Shown here: positions 6,553-16,215 of the stretch, piece by piece
How the letters are laid out: the number at the start of each line of letters is the position of its first letter
Position numbering within the stretch: the first letter of the stretch is position 1
NCBI GenBank assembly: GCA_049314555.1
Contig: JBMOEW010000046.1
Coordinates: 1 to 21,313 of the forward strand
DNA length: 21,313 nucleotides
Origin: REEB509 sp049314555
GTDB lineage: Bacteria; Pseudomonadota; Alphaproteobacteria; Caulobacterales; Aquidulcibacteraceae
Direction: 5' to 3'
Notes under the pieces: generated by a model
Seen by the model: only the letters and a program-made list of their open reading frames with translations
What the model was told of the DNA's origin: nothing
Databases searched by the model: none
Translations under genes and position numbers: made by a program

Positions 6553-8247
6553 ATGGCCGTTGGAGCTTCCTCATCGGTGCAACCCGCTTGGCGCGCGCTG
6601 CTCTCCGCCGCAACGGAGGAATGGCGAGCCACTCCGTTTTACCGCATGAGCCTGCGCGGCGCGGACGCGCAGTCCATCGAGCTTTGGGGCCATGATCCAA
6701 GGGTTGGAGAAGCCGCGCGCGGCGAAGAGCTCTTGCGCGGTCAGTGGCGGGTCGGTGCAGAGCGCATTGCTCAGACCGTTGCCTCGCCGTGGTCGAGCCC
6801 TCACCCTTCTGCTTATTTCACGGCGCGGCTGCATAGCTTTTCTTGGCTAAGGGACTTGGCCGCTGCAGGCGGTGCGCGGGAGCTGACCGCGCAAGTCATC
6901 GCTGGCTGGGTAAGGGCGTTTGGGGAGTGGCACGAAGCGGCCTGGGCCCCTGAACTGACGGCGGAGCGGCTGTGTGCCTGGCTGTGTCACGGTCGGCCGG
7001 CGTTTGAGGGTGACCTCAATCCCGATTTACCAGCGACCATGCGGTCTGTTGGTCGCCAGGCGCGCCACTTGATGCTCGCGGCAAAGGACATCCGAGATCC
7101 TACAGCGCGTATTACCGCAGGGGCGGCCCTCACTTTGGCCGGCGCAAGTGGCTTGCCTGAAGGCGATCGGATGTTGGACCATGGCGAAGAGCTGTTGCTC
7201 GAAGCCGCCGCCAGCCAGTTCTTTTCGGATGGTGGACATCAATCACGGTCGCCAGAGTCTTTGGTGAACGCGCTTGCGGAACTTCTCATTGCCGAGGATG
7301 CGCGCGCCCGCCAAAAACTTGCCACAGATCCTTTGATCAAGAACGTGATGGCGCGAGCTGCGGACATGATCCGGCTGTTGACGCTGGGGGACGGCGCGCT
7401 CGGGTGCTTTCAGGGCGGTGGTGAAACCAAGGCGGCATTAGTGTCGCGGGTATTGAGCGCGGTCACCGCGGAACCACGCGCTTATGCCTTTGCCAATCAG
7501 TCGGGGTTTCAACGGCTACAGGCGGGCGACCTGACGCTGGTGATGGATGTGGGGGGCCCGCCTGCGCCCGCCTTTGGCGCGCGGGCGCATGCGGGTGCCT
7601 TGGCATTTGAAATGGCGAGCGGTGGCGAGCGCATGATCGTCAATGTGGGGGCTGGGCGCGAACTCGATCCCGAGTGGCGCGCCGCAGCCCGGGCGACGAA
7701 TGCGCATTCGACCTTGGTGGTGGATGAGGCCTTGAGCGCCCCCTTTAGCGAACCCCGACGCGGGCGGGGGGCTGCTTATCCGCTTGGTCCGCAGGTTCAT
7801 GTCAAACGCGCGCAGGACGAAAGCGGCGTCTGGGTGGAGGCGCAACATGATGGCTATAAGGCGCGATTTGGTTTCGTGACCAGGCGTTATGTGTTCATGG
7901 ACCATGCGGGTCGCAATGTGCGCGGCATGGATGCCGTGTCGCGACCGGTGAATGCGGGCCAGCGGTCTGGGGAGCCCCTGCCCTATCGCGTGCGTTTTCA
8001 CTTGCACCCGCGTGTTCAGGCGCGGCAAGTGAACCACGAGCTGCTTGAACTTGAGCTGCCCTCCGGGGCGCGCTGGCGCTTTAGAACCGACGCCCAAAGG
8101 TGCAAGCTCGAGTCCTCTGTTTATCTTGGGGCCAACCAGCAACCACAACCGACGGCGCAAATCGTGCTGGCGGGTGCCGCTGATCCAAACGGTTCGGGCG
8201 AAGATGTGCCGAACCGGATTCGATGGGCGCTCGCCCGCGTGTTGTAG
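6553..8247 (+). CDS. Heparinase II/III family protein
   Basis: This 564-residue protein has an all-alpha N-terminal toroid (about 1-310) and a C-terminal beta-sandwich (about 320-564) of the heparinase II/III type. Recognisable sites are SDGGHQSRSPES (about 225-236), AGALAFEMASGGERMIVNVG (about 344-363) and ATNAHSTLVVDE (about 381-392). Enzymes of this fold are polysaccharide lyases acting on uronic-acid polymers. This member has no signal peptide or membrane segment, so it is probably cytoplasmic or uses another route, and its substrate cannot be inferred. The ATG at 6553 lies 2 bp after the rpe stop; the open frame continues upstream into rpe but in a different frame and without family character. 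From memory, the order rpe, heparinase-like gene, purH recurs in many Alphaproteobacteria, which suggests a housekeeping envelope role. A role in holdfast polysaccharide is possible but unsupported. Confidence 0.88.
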   Translation: MAVGASSSVQPAWRALLSAATEEWRATPFYRMSLRGADAQSIELWGHDPRVGEAARGEELLRGQWRVGAERIAQTVASPWSSPHPSAYFTARLHSFSWLRDLAAAGGARELTAQVIAGWVRAFGEWHEAAWAPELTAERLCAWLCHGRPAFEGDLNPDLPATMRSVGRQARHLMLAAKDIRDPTARITAGAALTLAGASGLPEGDRMLDHGEELLLEAAASQFFSDGGHQSRSPESLVNALAELLIAEDARARQKLATDPLIKNVMARAADMIRLLTLGDGALGCFQGGGETKAALVSRVLSAVTAEPRAYAFANQSGFQRLQAGDLTLVMDVGGPPAPAFGARAHAGALAFEMASGGERMIVNVGAGRELDPEWRAAARATNAHSTLVVDEALSAPFSEPRRGRGAAYPLGPQVHVKRAQDESGVWVEAQHDGYKARFGFVTRRYVFMDHAGRNVRGMDAVSRPVNAGQRSGEPLPYRVRFHLHPRVQARQVNHELLELELPSGARWRFRTDAQRCKLESSVYLGANQQPQPTAQIVLAGAADPNGSGEDVPNRIRWALARVL

Positions 8248-8312
8248 TTGATGGCTTGATCATCGGCGGCAACCGACTTAGGGCCGCTTGCTCGTTTGAG
8301 GATCTCACTTTT

Positions 8313-9902
8313 ATGACTGATGCTGTGTTGCCCGTTCGGCGGGCCCTTCTTTCTGTTTCGGACAAGACCGGCCTTGTGGAGAGCGCGCGGGCGCTGATCG
8401 GACACAGTGTTCGTTTGGTGTCCACGGGCGGCACGAAGGCAGCGCTTGCGACGGCTGGACTTGCTGTGGAGGACGTGTCTGCCCTGACGGGCTTTCCGGA
8501 AATGATGGACGGCCGCGTGAAGACGTTACACCCCATGGTGCATGGGGGGTTGCTGGCGCTGCGGGACAACCAGGAGCATCAGGCGGCGATGGTCGCCCAC
8601 GGGATCGTCGGGATCGATCTTCTGTATGTCAATCTCTATCCGTTTGAAGCGACCATGCAGGCTGGGGGCAGCTTCGAGGACTGCGTCGAGAACATCGATA
8701 TCGGTGGGCCGGCCATGATCCGAGCCGCGGCCAAGAACCATGGGTTTGTGGCGGTTTGTACCGATAGCGCGGACGTGGCGGCGGTGCTTTTGGAAATCGC
8801 TGAGCACGGCGGCACGCGTTTATCCCTTCGAAAGCGCTTGGCCGCCAAGGCGTATGCGCGCACTGCGGCCTATGACGCGGCGATCTCGGATTGGTTTGCG
8901 AGCCAGGTCGAAGAGCCCGTCCCGGCATGGCGGGCCTTTGGTGGCAAGCTTGCGCAGGGCCTGCGTTATGGCGAAAACCCTCACCAAACGGCGGCGTTCT
9001 ATACCACGGCTGAAGTGCGGCCCGGCGTTGCGACCGCGCGTCAATTGCAGGGCAAGGAGTTGTCCTACAACAACATCAACGACACCGATGCCGCGATCGA
9101 ATTGGTGGCGGAGTTTGGGGCTGGTGAGCGCGCCGCAGTGGCTATCATCAAGCACGCCAACCCTTGCGGCGTGGCCCTTGGGTCTGACCTTTTGGACGCC
9201 TATCGGCGGGCCCTGGCTTGCGATCCGGTTTCCGCTTTCGGGGGGATCGTGGCCGTCAACAAGAGGCTCGATCGCGCTGCAGCAGAGGCCATCGCCGACA
9301 TCTTCACCGAGGTGGTTGTGGCACCGGACGCCGATGAAGACGCCATTGCTGTCTTCTCCAAGAAGAAAAACCTGCGCCTTCTGCTGACTGGCGGCTTGCC
9401 CGATCCGCGCGCCGCGGGGGTGGTTGTGAAGTCCGTTGCGGGGGGGCTGTTGGTGCAATTGCGCGACAATGGCCGGATTGAAAAGGCCGACTTGAACATT
9501 GTGTCGAAGCGCCATCCTAGCGCGCAAGAACTCGATGACATGCTGTTTGCGTTTCGGGTGGCCAAGCACGTGAAGTCGAATGCGATCGTGTATGCGAAGA
9601 ATGGCGCGACCGTCGGGATCGGGGCGGGGCAAATGAGCCGCGTGGATTCAGCGCGCATTGCTCGGCGCAAAGCTGAAGATGCGGCGGCAGCGGCCGGGCA
9701 CACCGATCCAGCCACAATTGGCTCTGCTTGCGCGTCGGATGCCTTTTTTCCGTTCCCCGATGGATTGCTGCAAGCCGCTCAGGCTGGCGCAACCTGTGTT
9801 ATCCAGCCTGGCGGTTCGATCCGCGATAAGGACGTTATCGCGGCTGCCGACGACGCAGAATTGGCGATGGCGTTTACGGGCGTTCGCCACTTTCGGCATT
9901 GA
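8313..9902 (+). CDS. purH: Bifunctional AICAR formyltransferase / IMP cyclohydrolase
   Basis: This enzyme catalyses the last two steps of de novo purine synthesis: formylation of AICAR with 10-formyltetrahydrofolate and cyclisation to IMP. At 529 residues it has the typical length. The N-terminal MGS-like cyclohydrolase domain (about 1-150) shows SVSDKTGLVE, STGGT (37-41), GRVKTLHP (67-74) and YVNLYPFE. The C-terminal transformylase domain shows YGENPHQ (219-225), SYNNINDTDA, KHANPCGVA (Lys280 and His281 of the active site), DPVSAFGGIVA and, near the end, SDAFFPFPDGL and QPGGSIRDK. The ATG at 8313 is chosen because GAGGA lies upstream and it begins exactly at the family's N-terminus; the frame is open back to 8223. 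It follows the heparinase-family gene by 65 bp. It ends 15 bp from the convergent lipoprotein gene. Confidence 0.98.
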   Translation: MTDAVLPVRRALLSVSDKTGLVESARALIGHSVRLVSTGGTKAALATAGLAVEDVSALTGFPEMMDGRVKTLHPMVHGGLLALRDNQEHQAAMVAHGIVGIDLLYVNLYPFEATMQAGGSFEDCVENIDIGGPAMIRAAAKNHGFVAVCTDSADVAAVLLEIAEHGGTRLSLRKRLAAKAYARTAAYDAAISDWFASQVEEPVPAWRAFGGKLAQGLRYGENPHQTAAFYTTAEVRPGVATARQLQGKELSYNNINDTDAAIELVAEFGAGERAAVAIIKHANPCGVALGSDLLDAYRRALACDPVSAFGGIVAVNKRLDRAAAEAIADIFTEVVVAPDADEDAIAVFSKKKNLRLLLTGGLPDPRAAGVVVKSVAGGLLVQLRDNGRIEKADLNIVSKRHPSAQELDDMLFAFRVAKHVKSNAIVYAKNGATVGIGAGQMSRVDSARIARRKAEDAAAAAGHTDPATIGSACASDAFFPFPDGLLQAAQAGATCVIQPGGSIRDKDVIAAADDAELAMAFTGVRHFRH

Positions 9903-9917
9903 GCACAACGCGGGGCG

Positions 9918-10406
9918 CTATTGCTTGGTGGTTTCTGGTGGGCCCTGGGGTGCCGGGATCGCCGCCAACAGGCCGCGCAACGCCCATTCGCTGGTGTGCA
10001 CATCGCGCACACGCCAGCCATCGTCTTGGCGCTCTAGATCGAACAGCACGGTGGTTGGCTCGCCCAGATTTGTGAAATCTGCGCGCACAGTTGCCGTGGA
10101 CTGGCCTGCTTCGCCCTCCAGGACTACATTCAAGTCTTTGATTTCATATTCCTGACCGTCGATTATCGGGTCAAAGCCGAGGCCGCCTTCGGTTTGCTGC
10201 GCAATTTCTAGTTGCGGCTTCAAATCGTCGCTCCAGGGGGCGGCGTTTGAAAGGCTGGGCATATTGGCCGCCTCTGCGATGTAGGGATCATAGAGCCGGG
10301 TTACGGTTTCAATGGGGTCGGTTCCGGGTGTGGGGGCACCGCTGCCGCAAGCGCTCACAGCCAGTGTCGCCAAGCTCATTGCCAGCATGCGCCAATCTAA
10401 CCGCAT
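9918..10406 (-). CDS. Small lipoprotein, DUF3828-like
   Basis: This 162-residue predicted lipoprotein has a signal MRLDWRMLAMSLATLAVSAC, giving lipidated Cys20, a short Gly/Pro/Thr linker, then a compact domain of about 125 residues (TVTRLYDPYI, FDPIIDGQEYEIKDLNVVLE, TVRADFTNLGEPTTVLFDLE, DDGWRVRDV). That pattern resembles the DUF3828 family of periplasmic or membrane-anchored proteins with a cystatin/NTF2-like alpha+beta fold; function is unknown and the family call is from memory. The start at 10406 has GGAGG 7-8 nt upstream; the frame stays open to 10472. The gene converges on purH and is divergent from the hydrolase gene across only 64 bp, so the two may share a regulatory region. Confidence 0.8.
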   Translation of the reverse strand: MRLDWRMLAMSLATLAVSACGSGAPTPGTDPIETVTRLYDPYIAEAANMPSLSNAAPWSDDLKPQLEIAQQTEGGLGFDPIIDGQEYEIKDLNVVLEGEAGQSTATVRADFTNLGEPTTVLFDLERQDDGWRVRDVHTSEWALRGLLAAIPAPQGPPETTKQ

Positions 10407-10470
10407 CCTTTTGCCTCCAGTTACCTGCTGGGAACATGGCGTAGTGCGCGGCTTCTGGCTAGACTGCATC

Positions 10471-11313
10471 ATGGATCAGCGCTTTACGCCTCGACGCCGC
10501 ACTGTGCTTTTTGGCATGGCCGCGGCGGGTTTGGGTGGGACCAGCCAAGAGGCACAAGCGATGGCACGTGAAACGGTGGCGGAACGCGCGCGTGCGCTCA
10601 TGGCACATGCCTTCATTGCGCGTCCGCCCGGCCCTGGCCCCTTCCCGGTCGTCATCCAGATGCACGGATGCGGTGGCTGTAAGCCGTTTCAGCGGCGCTA
10701 TGCAGAGGCCGTCGTCCATGCCGGCGGAGCGGCCGTTGTGGTCGATTCGTTTGCGCACCGCGAAATCGGCACATGGGAGGCCTATGCAACGGTTTGCACG
10801 GGGGCGCGACTGCGCGGTGCTCAGCGCGCCGGCGATCTGTTTGCCGTTTATCAGTGGGTTCGCGCACAACCGTGGGTGGACTCAGCGCGGGTGATTGCTG
10901 CTGGGTGGAGCCATGGGGCGTGGACCGTGATGGACGCGCTGGCGCTGCCGTCCGATCACTTCGCGTCTGCCACCGGCCTTCAGGGCCTGGCGCCAGAGCC
11001 GCTCGCTGGGCTTGCCGGGGTCTTCCTGGTTTATCCGTATTGCGGGATCGCGAGCCTGTCGTCGCGCAACGGATGGCGGTTTGCGCCGCGCGGGGTGGCG
11101 ATCGTTGCCGGACGCGACCGGGTTGTGGGCGCGCGACATCCTTTGGCAGTGCTCAATGGGCTCGTTGCAGACGGCGCACCGCTCACGGTGCTTTCCTTTC
11201 CGGAGGCCACCCACGCCTTCGACGAGCGGGAGGCCAGCGACTTCCGGGTGCGCTACAGCGAAGAGCGCACCCGCGAAGCCACCAACGCGCTCATTGGGCT
11301 CATCCGCGGCTAA
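10471..11313 (+). CDS. Exported dienelactone-hydrolase-like alpha/beta hydrolase
   Basis: This 280-residue protein has the dienelactone hydrolase layout. Visible elements are the strand and oxyanion loop PVVIQMHGCGGC (59-70), the nucleophile elbow GWSHG (Ser147), an acid in AGRDRVV (Asp216) and a catalytic histidine in EATHAFD (His248). The N-terminus carries a twin-arginine-like signal (RRRTVLFGMAAAG, about 8-20, ending near AQA at 30), so export to the periplasm by the Tat system is plausible. The family cleaves carboxylic or thio-esters; the substrate here is unknown. The start at 10471 fits the signal, but no good ribosome site is visible. Its last 14 bases (11300-11313) overlap the tail of the convergent glutamate dehydrogenase gene. 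Confidence 0.82.
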   Translation: MDQRFTPRRRTVLFGMAAAGLGGTSQEAQAMARETVAERARALMAHAFIARPPGPGPFPVVIQMHGCGGCKPFQRRYAEAVVHAGGAAVVVDSFAHREIGTWEAYATVCTGARLRGAQRAGDLFAVYQWVRAQPWVDSARVIAAGWSHGAWTVMDALALPSDHFASATGLQGLAPEPLAGLAGVFLVYPYCGIASLSSRNGWRFAPRGVAIVAGRDRVVGARHPLAVLNGLVADGAPLTVLSFPEATHAFDEREASDFRVRYSEERTREATNALIGLIRG

Positions 11314-14300
11314 CGGTCTTTGCCAGACCGTTTAGCTCTGCCGCCGCAATCATTAGCTTGGCGAAGGTCCAGGGGCCTGAGGCTTCGAGCTCAGCAATGG
11401 CGGCCCGGGCTTGAACAGCGACCTGCCCGAGCTGTGCCACCCATTCCGCAGACACTTGCTCGGCCCACGTCCTGTCCGGTGATAGCGGGACGCTGGCCAC
11501 GCTGTTCATCGCCGCTTCGGCCAGGGCGCGCTGGTCTTCGTAGATCTCTTCCACAGCGCGGCGGACAGCCAAGCGATCCCAGTGTTGGGCCAGTGACATC
11601 TCTGCGGCTGCGGCGCGGATGCGATCCAGGCCAAGGCCTGCGCCCACCGCGCGATACAAACACGCGGCCGCTTTGGGATCCCAGTTCTTGCGACCGGCAA
11701 GGTCTGCCACATCCAAGGCAGCAACCATCACCGGTAGCAGCGAGATGTCCCGCGCCAAATCGGCTGGCGCGCCAGCGCGTTCGTAAATGGTTTGGCGGTC
11801 TTGGCAGCGTTGCAGTTCTGTGGCCGTAAGGGTGGTTGCAGCAGCACTGCGTTGCAAGGATACGACCGGGCGATAGGCTCCAATCACTTCCGCGATGCCG
11901 CGTTGGCCGGGGCCTGTTCCGATATCGCCGCGTCGAACGAGGTAGGACACCAATCGACGCAAGGAGAAAGTGATCTCCTGATGCAGCGTGGACTGCGTTT
12001 TGGCTGGAACGAGGTTGTCCAACGCATTGATGCGGGCGGCCATCGCATCGAATTCATAAATGTGGCGCGCAGCTTCAAACGCTGCGGCCACTGTTACCGG
12101 TTCTGCGCGCACGGTGTCGCGCACGCGGTCGATGAAGGTGGGGCCGCCCATATTGATGAGCGCATCGGCATGGCGCGTAGCGATGATTTCGCGACGCAGG
12201 CGATGGCGCTTCATTTGCAGGTCGAACTTGCCAAGCGGGGTGGGAAAGTAGGAGATCAGGGTCTGTTCGAAGTGTGGATCGTCTGGGGTCAGGCTTGCCA
12301 CAAGGCTGTCGAATAGGTCGATTTTGGCATAGGCGATCAGCTTGGCCAGCTCTGGCCTCGTTAGGCCTTGGCCGCTTTCGCGGCGGGCACGCAAATCCTC
12401 CGCGCTCGGAAGACCTTCGACCACGCGGGAGAGTTTGCCGATCTTCTCGAGCCGTTCGATGAAGCGTTCGTGGCTGTCGATATCGGGGCCAGCGCGGTCC
12501 TGCGCCAGCGTGAGGGCGAGGGTTTGGTGGTAGTTGTGGGCCAGGACCAGGATTGACACCTCATCGGTCATGCTGGCCAAGAGGCCGTCGCGCTCGCTGG
12601 CTGGGAGCGCGCCCGAACCAATGACGTCTGCCAAAAGAATCTTGATGTTGACCTCATGGTCGGAGGTGTCGACGCCGGCGGAGTTATCCACAGCGTCAGT
12701 GTTGATCCGACCGCCCTTTTTAGCGAAGGCGACGCGCCCTGCTTGGGTTACGCCAAGGTTTGCACCTTCTCCTATGACCAGGGCACGCAAGTCTTCTGCG
12801 TCGACGCGATGGGGGTCATTGGTTTTGTCGCCGACCTGGGCGTGGCTTTCTGCACCGGCCTTCACGAACGTGCCGATGCCGCCAAACCACAAAAGCTCGA
12901 CTTGCGCCTTCAAGAGCGCATTCATCAACTCGGATGGCGTGGCGGTCTGACCGGACAGGCCGGTCAATGCCGACATTTCGGCGGTCAAGGGGATCGCCTT
13001 CAGCGCGCGGCTGAAAACGCCGCCGCCTTTGGAAATCAGGTCCTTATTGTAGTCCTGCCAACTTGAGCGCGGCAGGGCGAACATGCGCTCGCGTTCTTTG
13101 AAGCTTGCTTCGATATCTGGCTGTGGATCGATGAAGATGTCGCGGTGGTCGAAGGCAGCCACTAGTTGAATCTGGCGCGACAGCAACATGCCGTTTCCGA
13201 ACACGTCGCCCGACATGTCGCCGACGCCAACAACGGTGAACGGTTCTGTCTGAATGTCTTTGCCGATTTCGCGGAAGTGACGTTTGACGGCCTCCCACGC
13301 GCCCTTAGCAGTGATGCCCATGGCCTTGTGGTCATAGCCTACCGAGCCGCCGGAGGCGAACGCGTCGCCGAGCCAATGTCCGTACTCTGCTGAAATGCCG
13401 TTGGCGATATCGGAAAACGTCGCCGTGCCTTTATCTGCGGCCACCACGAGGTAGGGATCATCCCCATCCCAGCGCACCACTTCGGGGGGTGCTTTGAGCC
13501 CTTGTGCGGTGATGTTGTCGGTGATGTCCAGCAGCCCGCGCAAAAATGTCTTGTACGCTGCCTGGCCGACCTCTGCGAAGTTTGGCGCGCTGCGTGCCGG
13601 CAGCAACTTGGGAAAGAAGCCCCCTTTTGCCCCCACTGGGACGATGATGGCATTCTTGACCTGCTGCGCTTTGACCAGATCGAGCACTTCGGTGCGGAAA
13701 TCGTCGCGCCGGTCTGACCAGCGCAAGCCACCGCGGGCAACAGCCCCGAAGCGCAGATGGACGCCTTCCACCTCTGGGCCTGCAACCCAAATCTCACGGT
13801 AGGGCTTGGGAAGGGGGAGATCCTCGAGCGTTTGGCTGGCGATCTTGAAGGACATGTAGCGCTTCACGCCGCCTTCGACCGTGTGCTGATAATAGTTTGT
13901 ACGGACGATTGCCTTGACCAGCCGGGCGATCCGACGAAGCACGCGATCGGCGTCCAGGCTTGCGACCTCGTTGAGGGCGGCTTCGATCTCTTTTTCGATC
14001 CGATCGGCCCATGCCTGACGATCTGCCACCGGTTCCGGCAAGCTCGGATCAAACCGGACACGAAACAGTGCCAAAATCTTGGCACTAATTTCTGGATGGT
14101 CGGCAAGGGCCGCTTCTTGGACAACTTGCGAAGGATCGAGGCCGGTTTGCTGGCGGTATCGGGCGAGTGCCCGCAGCAGTGCCGCTTCGCGCCAGCCGAT
14201 CCCCAGCGCCAGGATGAGACGATTAAAGCCATCGTTTTCTGTGACGCCCGTCCAAATCGCGGCGAAGGCTTCTTCAAAGGAGCGCTCGACCACATCAAAG

Positions 14301-16171
14301 GCAATCGCTTGGCCGTCTTTGCTGCGCAATTCGATGTCGTGAATGAAGACGCTCTGTGCCGGGCGATCGCCGAATGCCGCCAACTTCACGGGGAAGTTCA
14401 ATTCGGATTCAACAAAGAGGCCCATATTCTCCAGAATTGGAAGTGTCGCGGAGAGGGGCAACAAAGCGTCGCGCACGTAGATTTTGCAGCGCAGAATGTT
14501 GGGCGCATCTGTCTGCCACCGATAGGCACGTACACGGACGGTTTCATCGGCGCGGGCGACACTTAACTGGATCAAGTCGATCAGTGCTTCATTGACATCG
14601 AAACGCTCGCGATAGCCGGCGGAAAATGCGCCGCGCGCGCGCCGGTTTAGGGCATCGCGATCAGGGTCGCTGACTTGGTTTGAGGCTGCAACCGCGTCTT
14701 CAAAACTATCGTCCCAGGTTCGGGTGAGCGCGGAAATCGCATGTTCCAGCGCAATTGGATCTGGGTCTGGACGGGCGCGGTCGATGTCGGCCACCAGATA
14801 GTGGACCCGCGCCAAAGGCCCTTCGCCCAACTGCGGGTAAAACGATTCAACATGGCCGCCGAACGAGTCTTCCAGTTTGCGCCCAACCGCCTCGCGCAGA
14901 ACGCTGTTAAATCGGTCCTTTGGCAGGAACGCCAGCACCGACACGAAGCGATTGAAGCGATCACGGCGCACGAACACCCGTGGGCGCGGGCGATCAATCA
15001 GATGCAGGATGCCGCGGCTGATACGTTCAAGCTCGCCCTGTTCGATCTGCCAGAGTTCGTCGCGCGGATAGGTTTCAAGAATGTTCGCCAAGGTTTTTTG
15101 GTTGTGGCTGCCCGGCGTGAAGCCAGCATTCTCCAGCACCCATTCCACCTTGCGCCGCAGCACCGGGATATCTCGGGTCATTTCATTGTAGGCATCGGAG
15201 GTGAACAGGCCGATGAACCGCGTTTCGCCGACAACATTGCCTTCGGCATCGTATCGTTTGACGCCGATATAATCTGCGGACGCGCGCCGATGGACGCGGG
15301 AGCGCAAGGTGGACTTGGCGACCACCAAGGGCGTCTTGTCTTGCAAGAGCCGTTGGATTTCAGCCGTCAGCATCAGTGGTTCAGCCGAACGACGCAGGAC
15401 ATACCGTTCCGGGTCCCGCAGGAGTCCAAGGCCCGTTTCTTGCAAAATGATGGGTTCGTCGGCGGCAAACCCACCGTTTTCATCACGCGCGTACTCGTAG
15501 TCGCGCGCACCGAGAAAGGTGAACCGATCTGCGGCCAGCCACCGCAACAGGGCAATCGCTTCGCTGATTTCAGCGCGATCTACGCCGGCCTTGGAGCGGC
15601 CGAGTTCATCGGCACAATCGTTCATGCGCCGCTTGAGGATTTGGAAATCGGCTACGGCCGCATGCACGTCTTGAATGGTTGCGGTGAGGCCCGCCAAAGT
15701 TGCATCGGCGATATCTTTTGCCATCGGCGCGGCATGCAATTGGATCATGGAAATCTTGCCGACCGCGGCCGGGGCGATTGGGTGGAAGAGCGCCAAGGGC
15801 TGGACGCCTTGATCCGCCAGTTCTCCGAGCGCTGAGTCCACCAGGAACGGCATGTCTGGCCCGACGATCTCGATCACGTCGCGGCGCAGGCTTCGCCCTT
15901 CGTCGCCCTCTGCAGAGCGCAACCGGATCCCGCGCGGCTTGTCGCCCAGGGAGCGCCGCCAGGTCCAAAAATCATGGGCCAGCGTCAAGAGGTCTACTGT
16001 CGACAGCCCCGCCAACTCATCTGGACTTGCGTCTTCATGGAAGCCGCGAAGAAATGCTTCTGCATCAAGGGCAAGCTTGTTGCCATCGCGAAAAGCGGGA
16101 TAAGGTCCCTTGATTGCTTGCTCGAGAAAGGGCTCAATCGCCGCCAGAAACTGCGCCTCGCCGGTATCCAT
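11300..16171 (-). CDS. gdhZ: NAD-specific glutamate dehydrogenase, ~180-kDa class
   Basis: This enzyme deaminates L-glutamate to 2-oxoglutarate, ammonia and NADH, so it supports growth on amino acids. At 1623 residues it belongs to the large GDH class, with a long N-terminal regulatory region containing ACT-like folds (about 1-700), a catalytic core in the middle and a helical C-terminal third. Core motifs are VKAQQVKNAIIVPVGAKGGF (about residues 830-850, substrate lysines), GDGDDPYL-like VRWDGDDPYLVVAADKGTA, VGVGDMSGDVFGNGML (about 980-995, dinucleotide-binding region) and IGEGANLGVTQAGR. The open frame is intact. The start at 16171 is set by GAGGAG 6-7 nt upstream of ATG; the frame extends to 16276 without a comparable site. 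The symbol follows Caulobacter GdhZ, which also affects FtsZ there; whether that applies here is inference. An 8-bp inverted repeat lies 21 bp upstream of the start. Confidence 0.95.
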   Translation of the reverse strand: MDTGEAQFLAAIEPFLEQAIKGPYPAFRDGNKLALDAEAFLRGFHEDASPDELAGLSTVDLLTLAHDFWTWRRSLGDKPRGIRLRSAEGDEGRSLRRDVIEIVGPDMPFLVDSALGELADQGVQPLALFHPIAPAAVGKISMIQLHAAPMAKDIADATLAGLTATIQDVHAAVADFQILKRRMNDCADELGRSKAGVDRAEISEAIALLRWLAADRFTFLGARDYEYARDENGGFAADEPIILQETGLGLLRDPERYVLRRSAEPLMLTAEIQRLLQDKTPLVVAKSTLRSRVHRRASADYIGVKRYDAEGNVVGETRFIGLFTSDAYNEMTRDIPVLRRKVEWVLENAGFTPGSHNQKTLANILETYPRDELWQIEQGELERISRGILHLIDRPRPRVFVRRDRFNRFVSVLAFLPKDRFNSVLREAVGRKLEDSFGGHVESFYPQLGEGPLARVHYLVADIDRARPDPDPIALEHAISALTRTWDDSFEDAVAASNQVSDPDRDALNRRARGAFSAGYRERFDVNEALIDLIQLSVARADETVRVRAYRWQTDAPNILRCKIYVRDALLPLSATLPILENMGLFVESELNFPVKLAAFGDRPAQSVFIHDIELRSKDGQAIAFDVVERSFEEAFAAIWTGVTENDGFNRLILALGIGWREAALLRALARYRQQTGLDPSQVVQEAALADHPEISAKILALFRVRFDPSLPEPVADRQAWADRIEKEIEAALNEVASLDADRVLRRIARLVKAIVRTNYYQHTVEGGVKRYMSFKIASQTLEDLPLPKPYREIWVAGPEVEGVHLRFGAVARGGLRWSDRRDDFRTEVLDLVKAQQVKNAIIVPVGAKGGFFPKLLPARSAPNFAEVGQAAYKTFLRGLLDITDNITAQGLKAPPEVVRWDGDDPYLVVAADKGTATFSDIANGISAEYGHWLGDAFASGGSVGYDHKAMGITAKGAWEAVKRHFREIGKDIQTEPFTVVGVGDMSGDVFGNGMLLSRQIQLVAAFDHRDIFIDPQPDIEASFKERERMFALPRSSWQDYNKDLISKGGGVFSRALKAIPLTAEMSALTGLSGQTATPSELMNALLKAQVELLWFGGIGTFVKAGAESHAQVGDKTNDPHRVDAEDLRALVIGEGANLGVTQAGRVAFAKKGGRINTDAVDNSAGVDTSDHEVNIKILLADVIGSGALPASERDGLLASMTDEVSILVLAHNYHQTLALTLAQDRAGPDIDSHERFIERLEKIGKLSRVVEGLPSAEDLRARRESGQGLTRPELAKLIAYAKIDLFDSLVASLTPDDPHFEQTLISYFPTPLGKFDLQMKRHRLRREIIATRHADALINMGGPTFIDRVRDTVRAEPVTVAAAFEAARHIYEFDAMAARINALDNLVPAKTQSTLHQEITFSLRRLVSYLVRRGDIGTGPGQRGIAEVIGAYRPVVSLQRSAAATTLTATELQRCQDRQTIYERAGAPADLARDISLLPVMVAALDVADLAGRKNWDPKAAACLYRAVGAGLGLDRIRAAAAEMSLAQHWDRLAVRRAVEEIYEDQRALAEAAMNSVASVPLSPDRTWAEQVSAEWVAQLGQVAVQARAAIAELEASGPWTFAKLMIAAAELNGLAKTVSRG

Positions 16172-16191
16172 GACCGATCTCCTCAAATCCT

Positions 16192-16215
16192 GCGCGACCC
16201 TAGCGATGGTCGCGC
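16192..16215. promoter_or_regulatory. Inverted repeat upstream of glutamate dehydrogenase
   Basis: GCGCGACC (16192-16199) and GGTCGCGC (16208-16215) form a perfect 8-bp inverted repeat with an 8-bp spacer. It lies within the 129-bp region between two divergent genes, ending 21 bp before the dehydrogenase start codon, so it would be in its leader or promoter. It may be an operator or an mRNA hairpin near the ribosome site. Confidence 0.45.
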
